The notes under the pieces: generated by a model
Databases searched by the model: none
Told to the model about the DNA's origin: nothing
Seen by the model: only the letters and a program-made list of their open reading frames with translations
In this document: positions 12,783 to 23,554 of the stretch, piece by piece
How the letters are laid out: the number at the start of each line of letters is the position of its first letter
Position numbering within the stretch: the stretch's first letter is position 1
Program-made: the position numbers and the translations under genes
NCBI GenBank assembly: GCA_029448655.1
Contig: JACCLO010000009.1
Coordinates: 1,798,001-1,862,000 of the forward strand
Direction of reading: 5' to 3'
DNA from: Wolfiporia cocos
Lineage: Eukaryota; Basidiomycota; Agaricomycetes; Polyporales; Phaeolaceae
DNA length: 64,000 bases

Positions 12783-13634
12783 GTGGAGATGCAGCAAAAA
12801 GCAGGTCACCGATATGTAGTACGAGAGACCGGTAAGGGTGTGTGTGGGAATATGAACAAACCAAGCACAAAATACGATAGCGACGAACAGTCGTGTAATG
12901 AATATACATAGGTAGATGAAGTAAAACTAATAAACTAAATGACTAATCATGCTTATGAGTGACCTTCTACTCGTGCTAAACGTCTTGCTTCTCTTGAAGG
13001 GATGGTGCCGCCTTGCCAGAACTCAGAGATAAGCTAGTACGAAAAGCATGGGAAGAGAGATCATTACAGTGTGTCGAAGGCCCAGTCTATATGTTACATG
13101 GTGCCAGAATTCGAGAGCCAACTGAAAAGCGACAGGACAGAAACTATGATGAAAGGGAGTGGAGAAAGTACCTAATTAAGTAAAGGATTTGCCATAATAG
13201 TATAAATGAGCTGGGGGCCACGTCATTGGCACAGACACATCTTCTATACCCTAAGACATGTCAAACACAATGCACAATGGCTCAAACATGATTGGCTGAT
13301 CATAGACCGTGCCCTATTTACGTACACATCTCACCGCCCTCGAGTGCAGGAACATCGGTCTAGATCATCAACAGCTCTACGTTGTGTTAGTTAAACATAT
13401 CCACGGGACATAGCTCGTGCACTGGTAGAGTCGGTGGAAGTATGACAGTATAGTACAAGTACAATAGAAAATATACCATAATAATAAGAAAAGCGAATAA
13501 TTGACTGTACAGCGTCTTTCACCTCCACACTGGACCCCTCACAACCCCTGCCTGATGCTGTGCCAATTGTCTCTGGACATGAGGTATCGAGTCCTCTGGA
13601 GTGTTCGCCTCCTAACTCCCCACCAAGCCCTTAG
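12783..13634. other. Gap between gene relics
   Basis: Mostly without coding signal. The last part (about 13528-13634) has an open frame rich in Ser/Pro (VSSPLECSPPNSPPSP) that ends in TAG directly before the ATG at 13635. It probably belongs to the same relic as the downstream block. Confidence 0.3.
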
Positions 13635-15106
13635 ATGCCTCTGTATTTGACCATGGCCTTCATCGAGATTGTCAACCAAGTAACAGAATCAGTCGAGAAG
13701 CCTTATGTCAACAACCCATATGATTGGGAAGGTGCTCAGACACCTGACATTGACAACATTGATTTGCTCAGTCCACTCAAAAGGACTTGGCAGCAGATGA
13801 AGGATCTTGAAGTAGGGGTGAAACAGTCACAGCCACAACTTACAGAGCAGAGGATCATCGAAGTGACCATCCTGGAGGTAAGTTATCAATACTGTATTGT
13901 GTGTACAAGCTCACATATTTGCAGGGAGCAAAACAGTCTTGTCCTGATCCAAACACGAAGTTCCTGAACCCAGCCGTGAAATCTGGTCAGAAGTCAAGGT
14001 GGTTGACATGGTGTCATTTGGATGACAGTGATGATGGAGAGGATGCCAATGATGAAGGTTCTCAGCTGAAGAAGAGGAGAATCATCTCAATGCCAAACAG
14101 ACACGCAGATAGTTCACCATCACCAGAAGTCACCAACGTCGATATGGACAATGCACCATCAGCACTGGTTACGAAGCCTATGGAAGTTGTAGAGCCCCTG
14201 TCATGGCCAAGCACCCCCACCTCACCACCAGTATCTACACCTACACCTGCCCCCATTCCACGCCCAGCCATCACCCCCCTTCTGCCTTCCCCCGTCACCA
14301 ACAGTTCTTCAAGTTCTCACATTGGCCAATCGTACACACACAACTCGTACATGCCCCATGAGCCCAGCAAATTGCGGACCAGCTTTACCATTAACCAAGA
14401 CAGTGAGGAGGAGACTGATTCACGCCAAGAGCATGATTCAACAATGGTGCACACTCCTGTCCCCCAACTTGAAGAATCAATCCCCTCTCAAGAGTATCCC
14501 CCACTAGCACATGCTCTTGCCCCCTCTGCCTCTATGGTCCCTGTCAGTGCCGAGGTGACAAGGCCACTAAAACCTTAGAGCGAACTGAGGGGAGCAAAGT
14601 GGATGAATGCCAAGTTCAGACTGGGTTTACCAGCTGAACGAGGCCTGCTATTATACTATCTGGCTGTTTGTACATGTTTGTACTATAATAACCGTATATG
14701 GTAACTAGGGAGTCTGGGACATGACTAGGCTAGGGGTCTAAGCCAGACTCTGAAACATAGAAGTGTAGTAGTGTATGAAATATATAGCGGTCATCGTGGC
14801 CGTGTGGGAATGGGCCTTGTATGTCATGATCTAGATGTTATCTGGCTCCTTCCAGGGTATGATCCGGGCCTGGTTGGGCTTAGGGACTCTTGGGACCGGA
14901 TCAGCCTCGTTGTCGTTAGGGATAGCTTTTGCCCGTGACACGAGGAGCATCCTGTGAACATGCATGCTCCTGCAAAGGCACACCTGGTCTGCCAGGAGCA
15001 TCCCTTAACTCTGGTGCATGCTCCCGCCACCCTCACTCATGATGCAGTCACATCTTGCACATCGACTTCCGGTCAACAACGTGAACAAGAAACTGTTATG
15101 AACTAG
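13635..15106 (+). pseudogene. Unrecognised gene relic interrupted by a solo LTR
   Basis: The first exon (13635-13878) has the block VNNPYDWEGAQTPDID. An intron gtaagt...ttgcag (13879-13924) follows, then a long second exon with an acidic stretch (DDSDDGEDANDEGS), a basic KKRR and a Ser/Thr/Pro-rich tail. At 14556 the frame runs into a 385-bp solo LTR and stops after eight codons. If the LTR and one CGAGG copy are ignored, reading continues in the same frame from 14946 to a TAG at 15104-15106, about 53 more codons. The protein family is unknown to me. Low complexity and acidic/basic patches suggest a nuclear or structural protein, but this is inference only. Confidence 0.55.
14556..14940 (+). 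mobile_element. Solo LTR, family L1, 385 bp
   Basis: The element starts TGACAAGG and ends CCCGTGACA. It is flanked by an exact 5-bp duplication CGAGG (14551-14555 and 14941-14945). A second copy lies at 22513-22896 with a different duplication. No internal retrotransposon sequence is present, so it is a recombination remnant. Confidence 0.9.
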
Positions 15107-15659
15107 AAGGCTCTAGAACATGTGGCTTTGGTCCCACTCGAGGTCCTTCCTAGGTGTAAATTCTTGGTGTGTGTGGCCCCCTCTCTCAGTGCTGGCTCTC
15201 GCTTCATGAAGGTGTGGCAATTTTCTTCTTCTGTCCCGGTTCTGTCACGGTTTTATTATCGTGACCCGGGCAAATGCCCCCTCTCAGCGTCGAACCAAAA
15301 GACTTTAAGTATTCAGTCACGTGATGTATAGATAACACCGCGTGCTTGGTTGAGTAGCAGATAAGATAACCCGTATGTAACGTGATTAGGGTACAGGGTT
15401 TCTATGTAGCGGTCACGACCCCTGACGTTTAGGCGCATGTGCACAGGCCATGTCGCTTTAGGGCCAGCTTAGGTCTTGTAGATACCAGCGCTACTCCTGT
15501 ACTTAAAAGCTAGAAGGTCTGAGGCGTTCACCTCAGACTTCTCAATCTTACTCTGGGGGCTTAGGCCCCCTTACTTGCAACTCCTCTGCTGCTTGCATGA
15601 TAGCCCATCTACTAGCCGCCGCCACCTCGACCTCCAACATCTTGCCTTAGGACTAGCCC
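15107..15659 (+). other. LTR-like segment with TATA and hairpin
   Basis: The stretch contains TACTTAAAA and then a perfect 8-bp hairpin (GTCTGAGG/CCTCAGAC, 15517-15538) and a GGGGGCTTAGGCCCCC palindrome (15555-15570). These resemble the promoter and R region of an LTR. No duplicated target site was found. Confidence 0.35.
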
Positions 15660-16320
15660 TTGACTAGCCTCGGCATCCTGGGCCCCTCTGGTATTGATAT
15701 AGCATTGTGTTGTAGGGGGAGTAGGGCTAGGGGAGATAGGGCGTGGGCGGTAGTGGATGACACAGGTCTGTGTCAGGTTCATATGCTCCTGGCCCACGAT
15801 TTTGTGAAGCATGTGGCATCTTCTCTGTCGACTTCTGTTGTCTCTTTTGGTAAACAGCCTGAATGGATCTATGGACTCTGTCAGCTCTGGAGCCCCAACT
15901 TGGCTGTCAAGTGTATTGTCTGTGAGGCTCCACAGCTGAATGGTCCGTCTCAGGCATCTACCTCACCTGCATCTTCCTCTCCATTGTCTGCTCCCTCTGC
16001 TCCATTGCCTGCCCCCTCTGCTCCATTGCCTGCCCCCTCTGCTCTGTCACCACCACCACCAGTTTCTGGATTTAATTGGTCTGCTGCTGGTCTGGTGCTG
16101 CCATCTGCAACATCTGATTGGGAATGTTCTATCTGCATGGTCCAGAACAAGTCCAGTGCAACAGTGCATCACCTGCGAATCACCAAAATCATGAACAACT
16201 GTGATGTTTTTGGCTGTGTGTGCTGTTCTCAATTGATGCATCATTATCAGTTGTGTACATATGTATCATATCGGATTATCTATACCACAAGAACTCATTA
16301 CAGTGCCTCGTAGACTACAC
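15660..16320 (+). pseudogene. Fragment with degenerate RanBP2-type zinc fingers (nucleoporin-like)
   Basis: Two blocks follow the RanBP2 zinc-finger pattern W-x-C-x2-C-x(n)-N-x6-C-x2-C. In the first (about 15860-15935), WIYGLCQLWSPN...KCIVCEAP has Tyr where the first Cys should be. In the second (about 16110-16190), WECSICMVQNKSSA is followed by CITCESPK only after a one-base frame change near 16160. Between them are 7-residue SAPLPAP repeats and an FNWSAAG block, which in fungi commonly precedes such fingers in nuclear-pore proteins. The Cys loss and frameshift indicate a dead fragment. Confidence 0.55.
15960..16045 (+). repeat. 21-24 bp tandem repeat in the zinc-finger fragment
   Basis: About three copies of a CCTCTGCTCCATTGCCTGCC-like unit encode the SAPLPAP repeat. 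Confidence 0.6.
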
Positions 16321-18392
16321 AGTCGTCCTATACATTTAGTTATATACCATATCTACTAGTAGATAAGGTTCATCAATCGCATTACACCCAGAGTATGTGC
16401 AGCTTGCATCCCTCTGCATTCTCCTCGGCCATCCTCCACGACCCAAGACACATCCTCTGTAACTTAGTCTTCAGCCACCTAGATGGGTAGCCATTCATGA
16501 TCACGTTGCAACCATGTGATCATTCACCAAGTGTAATTGCCAATTGATAAGTGATGAGGAATCTCCCGCATGGTGCCTGCAATTGGAATACTACTAATCT
16601 TGTCGTCACCGCATTACAATCAGCGCTAGCCCACTGCAGCCCGGTTGCAATCGGCCTGCATTGCAACACTCTATGGATTTTTCTGACATACTTTCAGTTG
16701 GCTTTCAAATCTTGTCAAGTCCCATAAAACCTGGCTCTTGGTGGATTTTCCCTTCTTCTCTCCAACTCATATCATCCTCTTGATGCCTCAAGTGCAGGCT
16801 GTCACCTGCACATTTCTAACCTGCCCACTGCTCTCTCCTCCTAGCAGGTGCGCTTACACATGTCCACTGAACAAGAAGCAGCACACGGCACTATTGGACT
16901 GAGATGTGTGCTGCGGCTCATGGTGTGTGCTCTATGACTTGCAGGCAGGTGCACTGCATACCATTCACCATGCTCATGCTGCATATACAGTAGCTATCCA
17001 CCATCCTGCATGATCAACATTTTGGGATTCCCTCAAGCACATAGTCTTGCCAACTGTCACCACGCTACCCACCACACACATCCCCATGGTGGCCCTCCAC
17101 ATGCACATGCCCTATGACACAGACACACAGGCAGTCTATGAAGAGGATGTCACCGCACCATTTGAGTGGGCCAGGCATGGTGTTCTTGCGTGCACAGTGG
17201 TGAGCCGTGCCTCCTCTCTTCCTCACACCTGGCTCACCTCACTTGTCCGGCCATGGCAGGCTGCTTGCAGATGATGTGACCGATCCATACATTGTCGTAT
17301 TTGTGTCTCATGCACCTGCATCCATCACAGATGCAAAGCATGTATGGTGGATGGGCCTCTTCCCATCCTTCATAGCAGATGCCATGATCGTGATCATGTG
17401 CATCCCTCCTTTGTCCCCAACCTTCTGCCTGTGGCAACTCATTGCTGATGTACTGTGTGTAGTAACAGCGAGTACCACATGCAGGACATGCTCTCAGTGG
17501 TGGCAGTGCACAGCATCCCAACTGTGCCTGTGGGTGGCATTCATGCTGATACTAATAGAGCACCACCAAATATGCCATGGACAGGGGTGGAGGTCACTGA
17601 CTACTGTTCTGTAGTAGATCTTTTGTAGCCCCTTCTGTCAGTAGATGGCTTTGCTGATGTGATTGTACGCATGTATATTACGAATAAAATTGAGCTTTCA
17701 TTGGTGCTGCACTGTGTGAATACAATATATTATAAGAGCTGCGTTCCTGGAACCCACATAGATGTCTGCATAGGCGACCACTATTGTGCGCTCCTCACAA
17801 TAGCAAGAGTGTCAGGTGAGGTCCCTACAAGAACTCGTCCCTTGGGCACTCGCTACTGTGCGGACCTGCCACCATAAGGGGGTTATACATGAGTATACCG
17901 GACCTGCTACAGTTACACAACCTGCTAGGTATATATGAGTAGATCTGCAGTCTTGCACTTCACTGATGCATATACATCATCATTGAATCTCTGTCAGGGT
18001 CACATGTAGCTATGTTCAAATACCTCTCTCTCTCCATTCTCTCCTTTCCTCAGTTGTTATACCATCCTTACGACTGAGGTATGTTTCCCCTCTACGATAT
18101 GCTGTTACCCCGGCTCACATGTAGCGTACATAGATAGGCTAATAGGCTATCTAGGTTCTACATTGAACATGTGCATCAGGATGTATGTTTCATATGATGT
18201 TGGCTGGCTTATCCACATAGAATGTGCTATAGTCTTCATATGCTTATAGCGGCATAAATTCTTGTATACTTTACACCGGAGATGGTCTCAAAGGCACCCT
18301 ATGGTGGGAAGCTGACTCCTAATCATGGCTAGTGTCTAATGGAAGCGCAGATCAAGCTTTGGCTGATGCTGGCTCAAGCCGTAAGCATCTAC
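16321..18392. other. No supported gene
   Basis: TTGCAA words cluster at 16500-16680. Open frames at 17047-17614 and elsewhere have no recognisable motif or partner exons. No tandem repeat was noticed. Confidence 0.4.
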
Positions 18393-18690
18393 TCTTATAA
18401 CGGGAGCTTGCGCCGGAAGCGCTTGTGTGTCCCTCGCATGGACGCCATGTTTGCCACGTGGCATCCATGTGCATTATGCTTGCTCCCATCAGATAAGGTG
18501 CCTGACACCAGTGGATTCCCATGCCCAGAGCCTGCAAGGTGCGCATGCCGGTTGCAAAGATATTACAAGTGAAGCAACGACAAGGCCAAGCATCAGCAAG
18601 GTGGAGGAATGGCTGAGCAGGCAGAGACAAGCAACAAGCCCTAGAACATAGAAATTGAAATTGTGGCAAAGCCACAAGTAGTTAAGCTAG
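18393..18690 (+). mobile_element. Helitron-like non-autonomous element H0
   Basis: The left end TCTTATAACGGGAGC begins with TC. The right end has a GTGGC-AAA-GCCAC hairpin (about 18663-18675), then AGTAGTTAAGCTAG ending in CTAG at 18690. A 5' TC, a 3' subterminal hairpin and a CTRR end are Helitron hallmarks. The next element starts at the following base. A longer relative is at 35877-37076. No Rep/helicase is encoded. Confidence 0.65.
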
Positions 18691-18812
18691 TCTAAATACT
18701 AAAGGGCCATGGATTGTGTGGGAACTGCCATGTGCTTTTCCACATGTGCCACATGCTGTCTGTCATCCCATAGGGCTTGCACCACCAACCTGGGGAGTTG
18801 GCCAGTGGATTC

Positions 18813-19126
18813 TGTGACATTTGCAGCACTTGAGAGTGACCGGTGATGACACAAATAAGGAAAGCGGCACTCTTAGTAAGACATTTTATAAGGCTGTGAT
18901 TCCAAAAGTTCGCTCCCGCTGCAGGCCTGTAGGGCCTGCTTTTATATACAGAGAGTACTGTAAATTTTATGAGGCCACATGGGCCATCTGGATCAGTAAG
19001 CGTAGCCTCAGAACTCGGAGGGTAGGCTAAGTAAGCCATGGCCGGGAAGACAAAAGGATGTGGCTGTCAGCCACATCTAGTACCATATCGGGAAAGATAA
19101 GAAAACTGGGTGCCAGGCCCGTTACA
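18813..19126 (+). mobile_element. Solo LTR, 314 bp, inside H1
   Basis: TGTGACAT...CCGTTACA is flanked by GATTC on both sides (18808-18812, 19127-19131). Removing it rejoins the GGATTCCCACGCCC block found intact in the related element H3 at about 37192-37206. Confidence 0.85.
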
Positions 19127-19424
19127 GATTCCCACGCCCAGCGCCTGCAAGGTGCGCGTTCAAATCCCTTCGATGAAGGTTTTGCGCATCCTCCCTGCGC
19201 TGTGCCACGGGAATTTTGTAGCTGTTGTAATGTAGACGGCCTGTACTGTGGATACCTGCCAGAAAATTGCGATAAATTAAGGGAGTTCTCTGAGGGATTA
19301 CATTGTTATGGAATGGAATAGGTGCAAGCTTCGTTAGCGCGCGCCGCCACCGATGCTGAGCACCGGCAGTTAGATCTGTAAACCCAGGACCCCGGACATC
19401 TCAGACAAGTGACTTAGCGCAGTT

Positions 19425-19475
19425 GACCCATATGCACGTGATGCACCCATGATGATGGTTCGACTCCCAGCCATG
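19425..19475 (+). other. tRNA-like promoter boxes (possible SINE head)
   Basis: TAGCGCAGTTGA (A-box-like) and GGTTCGACTCC (B-box match) have roughly tRNA spacing. The flanks do not form an acceptor or T stem, so it is not a functional tRNA. It could be a degraded tRNA-derived SINE. Confidence 0.25.
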
Positions 19476-19730
19476 CATTACATTGGAACTCAAACTTGAG
19501 GTTCTTTTGACAAATCCCATGATGCCTACTGCTGGTATGAGTACATATATTAGGCTGTCTCTGGTATACTCCTTCTCAACGATGGAGACTGAATGGGTTT
19601 GTGTTCGATGGGCAAGCGCTCATAAACAGGCGCCTAACGCACCACGGTGATGTCACCATGATCATAGCGCAGATCACAGCACATCACCTGCGAAGATCAT
19701 TGACTGGTTCACGGGCCTAATTACCTTGCA

Positions 19731-19895
19731 ATGAGCAGACCAACGCGTTCGGATACACGTGGGTCACACAGATACAACGTCCTACCCCCAATTTCGCCCA
19801 GACAAACGCCCTGATTACGAAGTGAGCGACGCGTTTTGTATGTTTGACTTCGGAATGTGGCTAACTCGAAATAGCAGGAACCATCTTTTTCGACG
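19731..19895 (+). repeat. Dispersed repeat R2, copy 2
   Basis: Direct repeat of 11273-11440, here inside the 1.87-kb TIR element. Confidence 0.65.
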
Positions 19896-20412
19896 CGTGT
19901 CTTCAACATTTATCCGACTTTTTCTCGTGGGGAAAGGAGATTATTACGAACAAGGATTACAGGCCAGATGCAGGATATGTGGAAGCCGCTTGGAGACTGG
20001 TTGAGTGTGATCACCAGGTGAGTGGTTTTCCTATGCATTTACAGCTTTTTTCGCATCGCTTTCGGCCCATTTGCGTCGTTTGGAGGCAAAACGCGTCGTA
20101 ACCAAATTTCGACACAAATCGCATGCAAGCCTTAGTATTGTTATTACAGGTGCAATTTACCTGACATGGAATTACCTGAGCCCATATTGTGCAGTATCAA
20201 AGTGACCCTTCAGATGCTTAAGAATTGCTGGGTACGAGAGCCCCATCTGCACGTAACATTCGATGTGGGGCCGAATCAGATCATCAGGGGCTAAAGTGGC
20301 GTCAACGATTTACTTTGATTAATTATATGTACACTTACGGACTGGTAGGTGCTGGTTATTCCTTGCCATGAATGCAGCATAAGTCACCTTTGCCCCTCGA
20401 AGGTCAATCGAC

Positions 20413-21018
20413 ACTTGAGGTTAATTACCCAGCGGGTTTGCGTAGATAAGCACCAAGTATCACGTGAATATCGACATGTCGGGTGAGCACCTCTGAGCGC
20501 CCTATTGACAAACGTTGAACGTTTTGAATGGCCCATCCCTATGATAATGAAACAACTGCGCCGCAGATATATAAAGCATATATCGTAGCACTGTACGTAC
20601 ACTGGGCGAATGCCTTGCTTGTCCACTTAGTAATTGGCGCGAAGTGCATGCTATACATTCTGACTTATATAGAAGAGTCGTCAAAGCTCAACGAGAAATT
20701 GCACGTGCGAGCCCTAACTATATGCTACTGTGCATCATCTACTAGTTGGGCCTGACCTATGCACGGCTACTTGACAGCTGCATCTAAATATGGAGCAAAG
20801 CCGGTCTGTGCACCATAATCAGTCATTAAATATTCATCCCGTATCAGCTACAGTACGGCAGAGCTCATACTACGTGGCACCCTACACAACGAAGTTGTGT
20901 CCTCATCACACAACTTAGTGGCGGGCGAGCAGACTCAGAGGCGCTCACCCGACGCGTCGATATTCACGTGATACTTGGCGCTTATCTACGCAAACCCACT
21001 GGGTAATTAACCTCAAGT
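20413..21018. mobile_element. MULE-type MITE, 606 bp
   Basis: Terminal inverted repeats of about 90 bp begin ACTTGAGGTTAATTACCCAG, with about five mismatches between ends. The element is flanked by an exact 9-bp duplication TCAATCGAC (20404-20412, 21019-21027). Long TIRs plus a 9-bp duplication are diagnostic for Mutator-like elements. The interior has no transposase. It sits inside the 1.87-kb TIR element. Confidence 0.88.
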
Positions 21019-21398
21019 TCAATCGACAGCCACAGGAAAACGAGAAAGCACACACATGTGATACCGTCATCACTGTCATTCTGCGATGCCCAGGGTCCGT
21101 GGCTTACAAATCTGAATGCCGGTGCTCGGCATTGGTGGCAGCGTGCGCTAACAAAGCTTGCACCTATTCCATTCCATACATTGTAGACACAGGATTACAA
21201 GCGAAGCAACGACGACACTGAGCATTAGTGAGGTGTCGGAAGTGGCTGAGCAGGCAGAGACAAAGAGGCAGGTGCAGCAGGGTGACCACACACCCTGTGG
21301 GTTGGGTGGACTCTCCACCCAATATGTTCTTATTCTATTAATTATCATACTCAAGTGACAATTGACATCCGTGGCAAAGCCGTGGGCAATAAAACTCA

Positions 21399-22512
21399 TC
21401 GTTGTGGCCGTACCTGGACCGTTGCAGAGCAAATAGTAGTCTCCATCATCAGACTAGAAATATAGTCTCAGCTATAGACAAATCCTGTCCATTCATGCCA
21501 GTCAATCTTATGGTGTTGCACTGATGTGTGACACAGACTCACAGCTCTGTGGGACCCTGGCTACAGGGGAGTCCCTATAGGGCCTACAAGGCGGTGTGCA
21601 AGCCGCAAGGCAACCGGTCGGCTGTATCCCCAAGGGGGAACTCCTAGGGCGACCAAGCGAGACGACACACAGACGAGCAAGTCTTAGAGGGCCCTCGGGG
21701 CAGAGACGCACACAGAGACAGATGAGAGAGGAGCCAGAGGCTCAGTTGTCGAGAATCCTAAAGATGGGGAAGTAAGTCCCCATCTTGTCGTACTTATACA
21801 TACATAACTAACCAGTAATGGTCGCCCTAAAGTCGCGGCCTGTGCGCAGTAACTAAGAGGGCACATGATATGTAACTATTGTGACGACATGTGGACAGTG
21901 TGACCATAACGTGAGTACCTAAGATGCGCGCTACCCTACAGCGCTAACCTTCAGTCATATGATCTAGACGGAGTCCTGGATAGACGCGGAGGTTGCTGAG
22001 GATCAGGGAGGCGCGCGCGCACCTAGCGGCACCTATAATACCTACAGCGAGGGATGTTATGTATCCACCTAGGAAAGTTTGTGACAATGTGAGCACGGCG
22101 TATTAGTGACACACGCTACTATTCAAGACACACACCCGGGGGAAGGGGGCTTGCTCAAAGGTGCCTTCCTGGTCCGGGGCATCTAAGGCAGAAGAGGCCA
22201 AGACAAGTCTGAGGTTCGCTCAAGACTGTCTGGCATTTATATAGTCCTACATATGTTTGTACATGTTATGGTGCCTCGGCGCTGAGGTAATCTACGTGCT
22301 ACGTGGTGGTATGGCTAGGGGAGTGCTGGATGTCTATGGCAATGTAGCAGGATAGGCCCGATCAGTGGTTCTCGTTGATCAGGGGTTCGCCGGTAATGGC
22401 GGGGTTCTATGTCCATGATCGGGGCATCTGCTGCCCGAGGTTCCCAAGGACTGGTACTGAGGGGAAGGCACGTGGCGGCCCAGGTTCCCACGTGCTGGTA
22501 CTGAAGGATGAC
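21399..22512. other. No supported gene
   Basis: No motif-bearing open frame. Short direct echoes such as the paired 'actggtactgaaggg'-like phrases near 22450 and 22495 suggest more LTR-derived sequence, but borders could not be set. Confidence 0.35.
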
Positions 22513-22896
22513 TGACAAGGCCACTAAAACCTTAGAGCGAACTGAGGGGAGCGAAGTGGATGAACGCCAAGTTCAGACTGGGGTTACCAGCTGAACGAGG
22601 CCTGCTATTATACTAGTAGGCTGTTTGTACATGTTTGTACTATAATGGCCATATATGGTAACTAGGGAGTCTGGTGCGAGACTAAGGTAGGGGTCTAAGC
22701 CAGACTCTGAAACATAGAAGCGTAGAGTATATCAAAAACGTAGTGGTCATCGTGGCCGTGTGGGAATCAGGCCCTGTGTCGTTTATCTAGATGTTGTCTG
22801 GCTCCTTCCAAGGTATGATCCGGGCTTGGCTGGGCTTAGGGACCTGGGGAAGCGGATCTGGTTCGTTGTCGTTAGGGAAAGCTTTTGCCCGTGACA
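22513..22896 (+). mobile_element. Solo LTR, family L1, 384 bp
   Basis: TGACAAGG...CCCGTGACA, flanked by ATGAC (22508-22512, 22897-22901). Same orientation as the copy at 14556-14940. The duplications differ, so the two are independent insertions and not the ends of one element. Confidence 0.9.
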
Positions 22897-23007
22897 ATGA
22901 CATCTGCCAGGACTGTGGACTGGCCAGTACGGGCCGTGTGTGACGTAGGGTGATCGAGCATGATCGGCTGCAATCGGTATGTAGAGTCCTGTGACTGCTA
23001 GGGTTCT

Positions 23008-23549
23008 TGTTATGATTCTACCAGGTACACTCGGATAGTCCCTTTGACGCCTCACTGTGTATGAGGACTTAGCGTTCAACCACTGTATCCAGCGCTCTAT
23101 TTCTAGGGGCCTCTGCTCAACCGTAGGCCCTGTTTCATGTATAACAGCCCTATGCCCACTCTCCGTGTTCGCATCGCGTTCTAGCTGATATTCTGTGTCT
23201 AACCACAGTAGTTCTTTGTTTCATCTCTTGTTGCGCTCAACCGCAACGCTTCTCCTTTATTACCGATATCGTTAGCCCGATGGACTTAATAGTAGCAGTA
23301 CCAAGGACACTATGACCCCGATTAACGAACCGTAGTATATAACCTGATGTAAATACCGGTCGAGTTCCTCAGCTCGACATTGTTGAATTACAAGGATCTT
23401 ATACTCGTTCTCAAGGGCTTGAGCAATTAAGCCTACAGCTTGTATATCGACGCTCTGACTCTGAGGAGTCCAATGAGTAGTGCGCTACTCGAAACGCTGA
23501 GTAACTCGACTTGGTTATTTTGTGTTGAACGGATATTCGATCCGTAACA
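23008..23549 (-). mobile_element. Solo LTR, diverged member of family L2, 542 bp
   Basis: TGTTATGA...CCGTAACA, flanked by GTTCT (23003-23007, 23550-23554). Its right half shares the pattern of the 710-bp family (a CGTTCTCAA phrase, then an ATTCGA..CCGTAACA end). Confidence 0.75.
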
Positions 23550-23554
23550 GTTCT

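Larger units (their letters stand above)
10717..16690. mobile_element. Possible 6-kb DNA transposon with TTGCAA-rich ends
   Basis: Near 10728 the sequence TGTCGGAAAAA is followed by about 190 bp with repeated GTTGCAA words (10745-10905). Near 16690, in reverse complement, TGTCAGAAAAA is again followed by TTGCAA words (16649, 16660, and one farther in at 16505). CATACTTT occurs just outside both ends (10709 and 16691). Inverted ends with subterminal motif clusters are typical of transposase-binding regions. The exact termini do not line up cleanly, so this is a weak proposal. It would enclose the gene relics between 11.5 and 16.3 kb. Confidence 0.25.
19307..21176. mobile_element. TIR element, 1.87 kb, inside H1
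   Basis: Inverted ends of about 75 bp begin GGAATGGAATAGGTGCAAGC near 19310 and its complement near 21158-21176. An 8-bp direct repeat TACATTGT (19299-19306, 21177-21184) flanks it. That size would fit a hAT-like element, but the exact break is ambiguous by two bases. No transposase is visible, so it is non-autonomous. Confidence 0.65.
18691..21398 (+). mobile_element. Helitron-like element H1, carrying three insertions
   Basis: The element starts TCTAAATACTAAAGGG directly after the CTAG of H0 and matches element H3 (37077-37585) in order. It has the GGGAACTGCCATGTGCTTTTC block, the GGATTCCCACGCCC block, the CAAGCGAAGC block and a 3' hairpin GTGGC-AAA-GCCGTGG near 21370. Its 3' terminus is degenerate (ACTCAT). 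The element is split by a 314-bp solo LTR, a 1.87-kb TIR element and, inside that, a 606-bp MULE-type element. Confidence 0.6.

Noticed and set aside
14556..22896. One full-length LTR retrotransposon spanning both L1 LTRs
   Set aside because: Different target duplications at each copy and no gag-pol between them.
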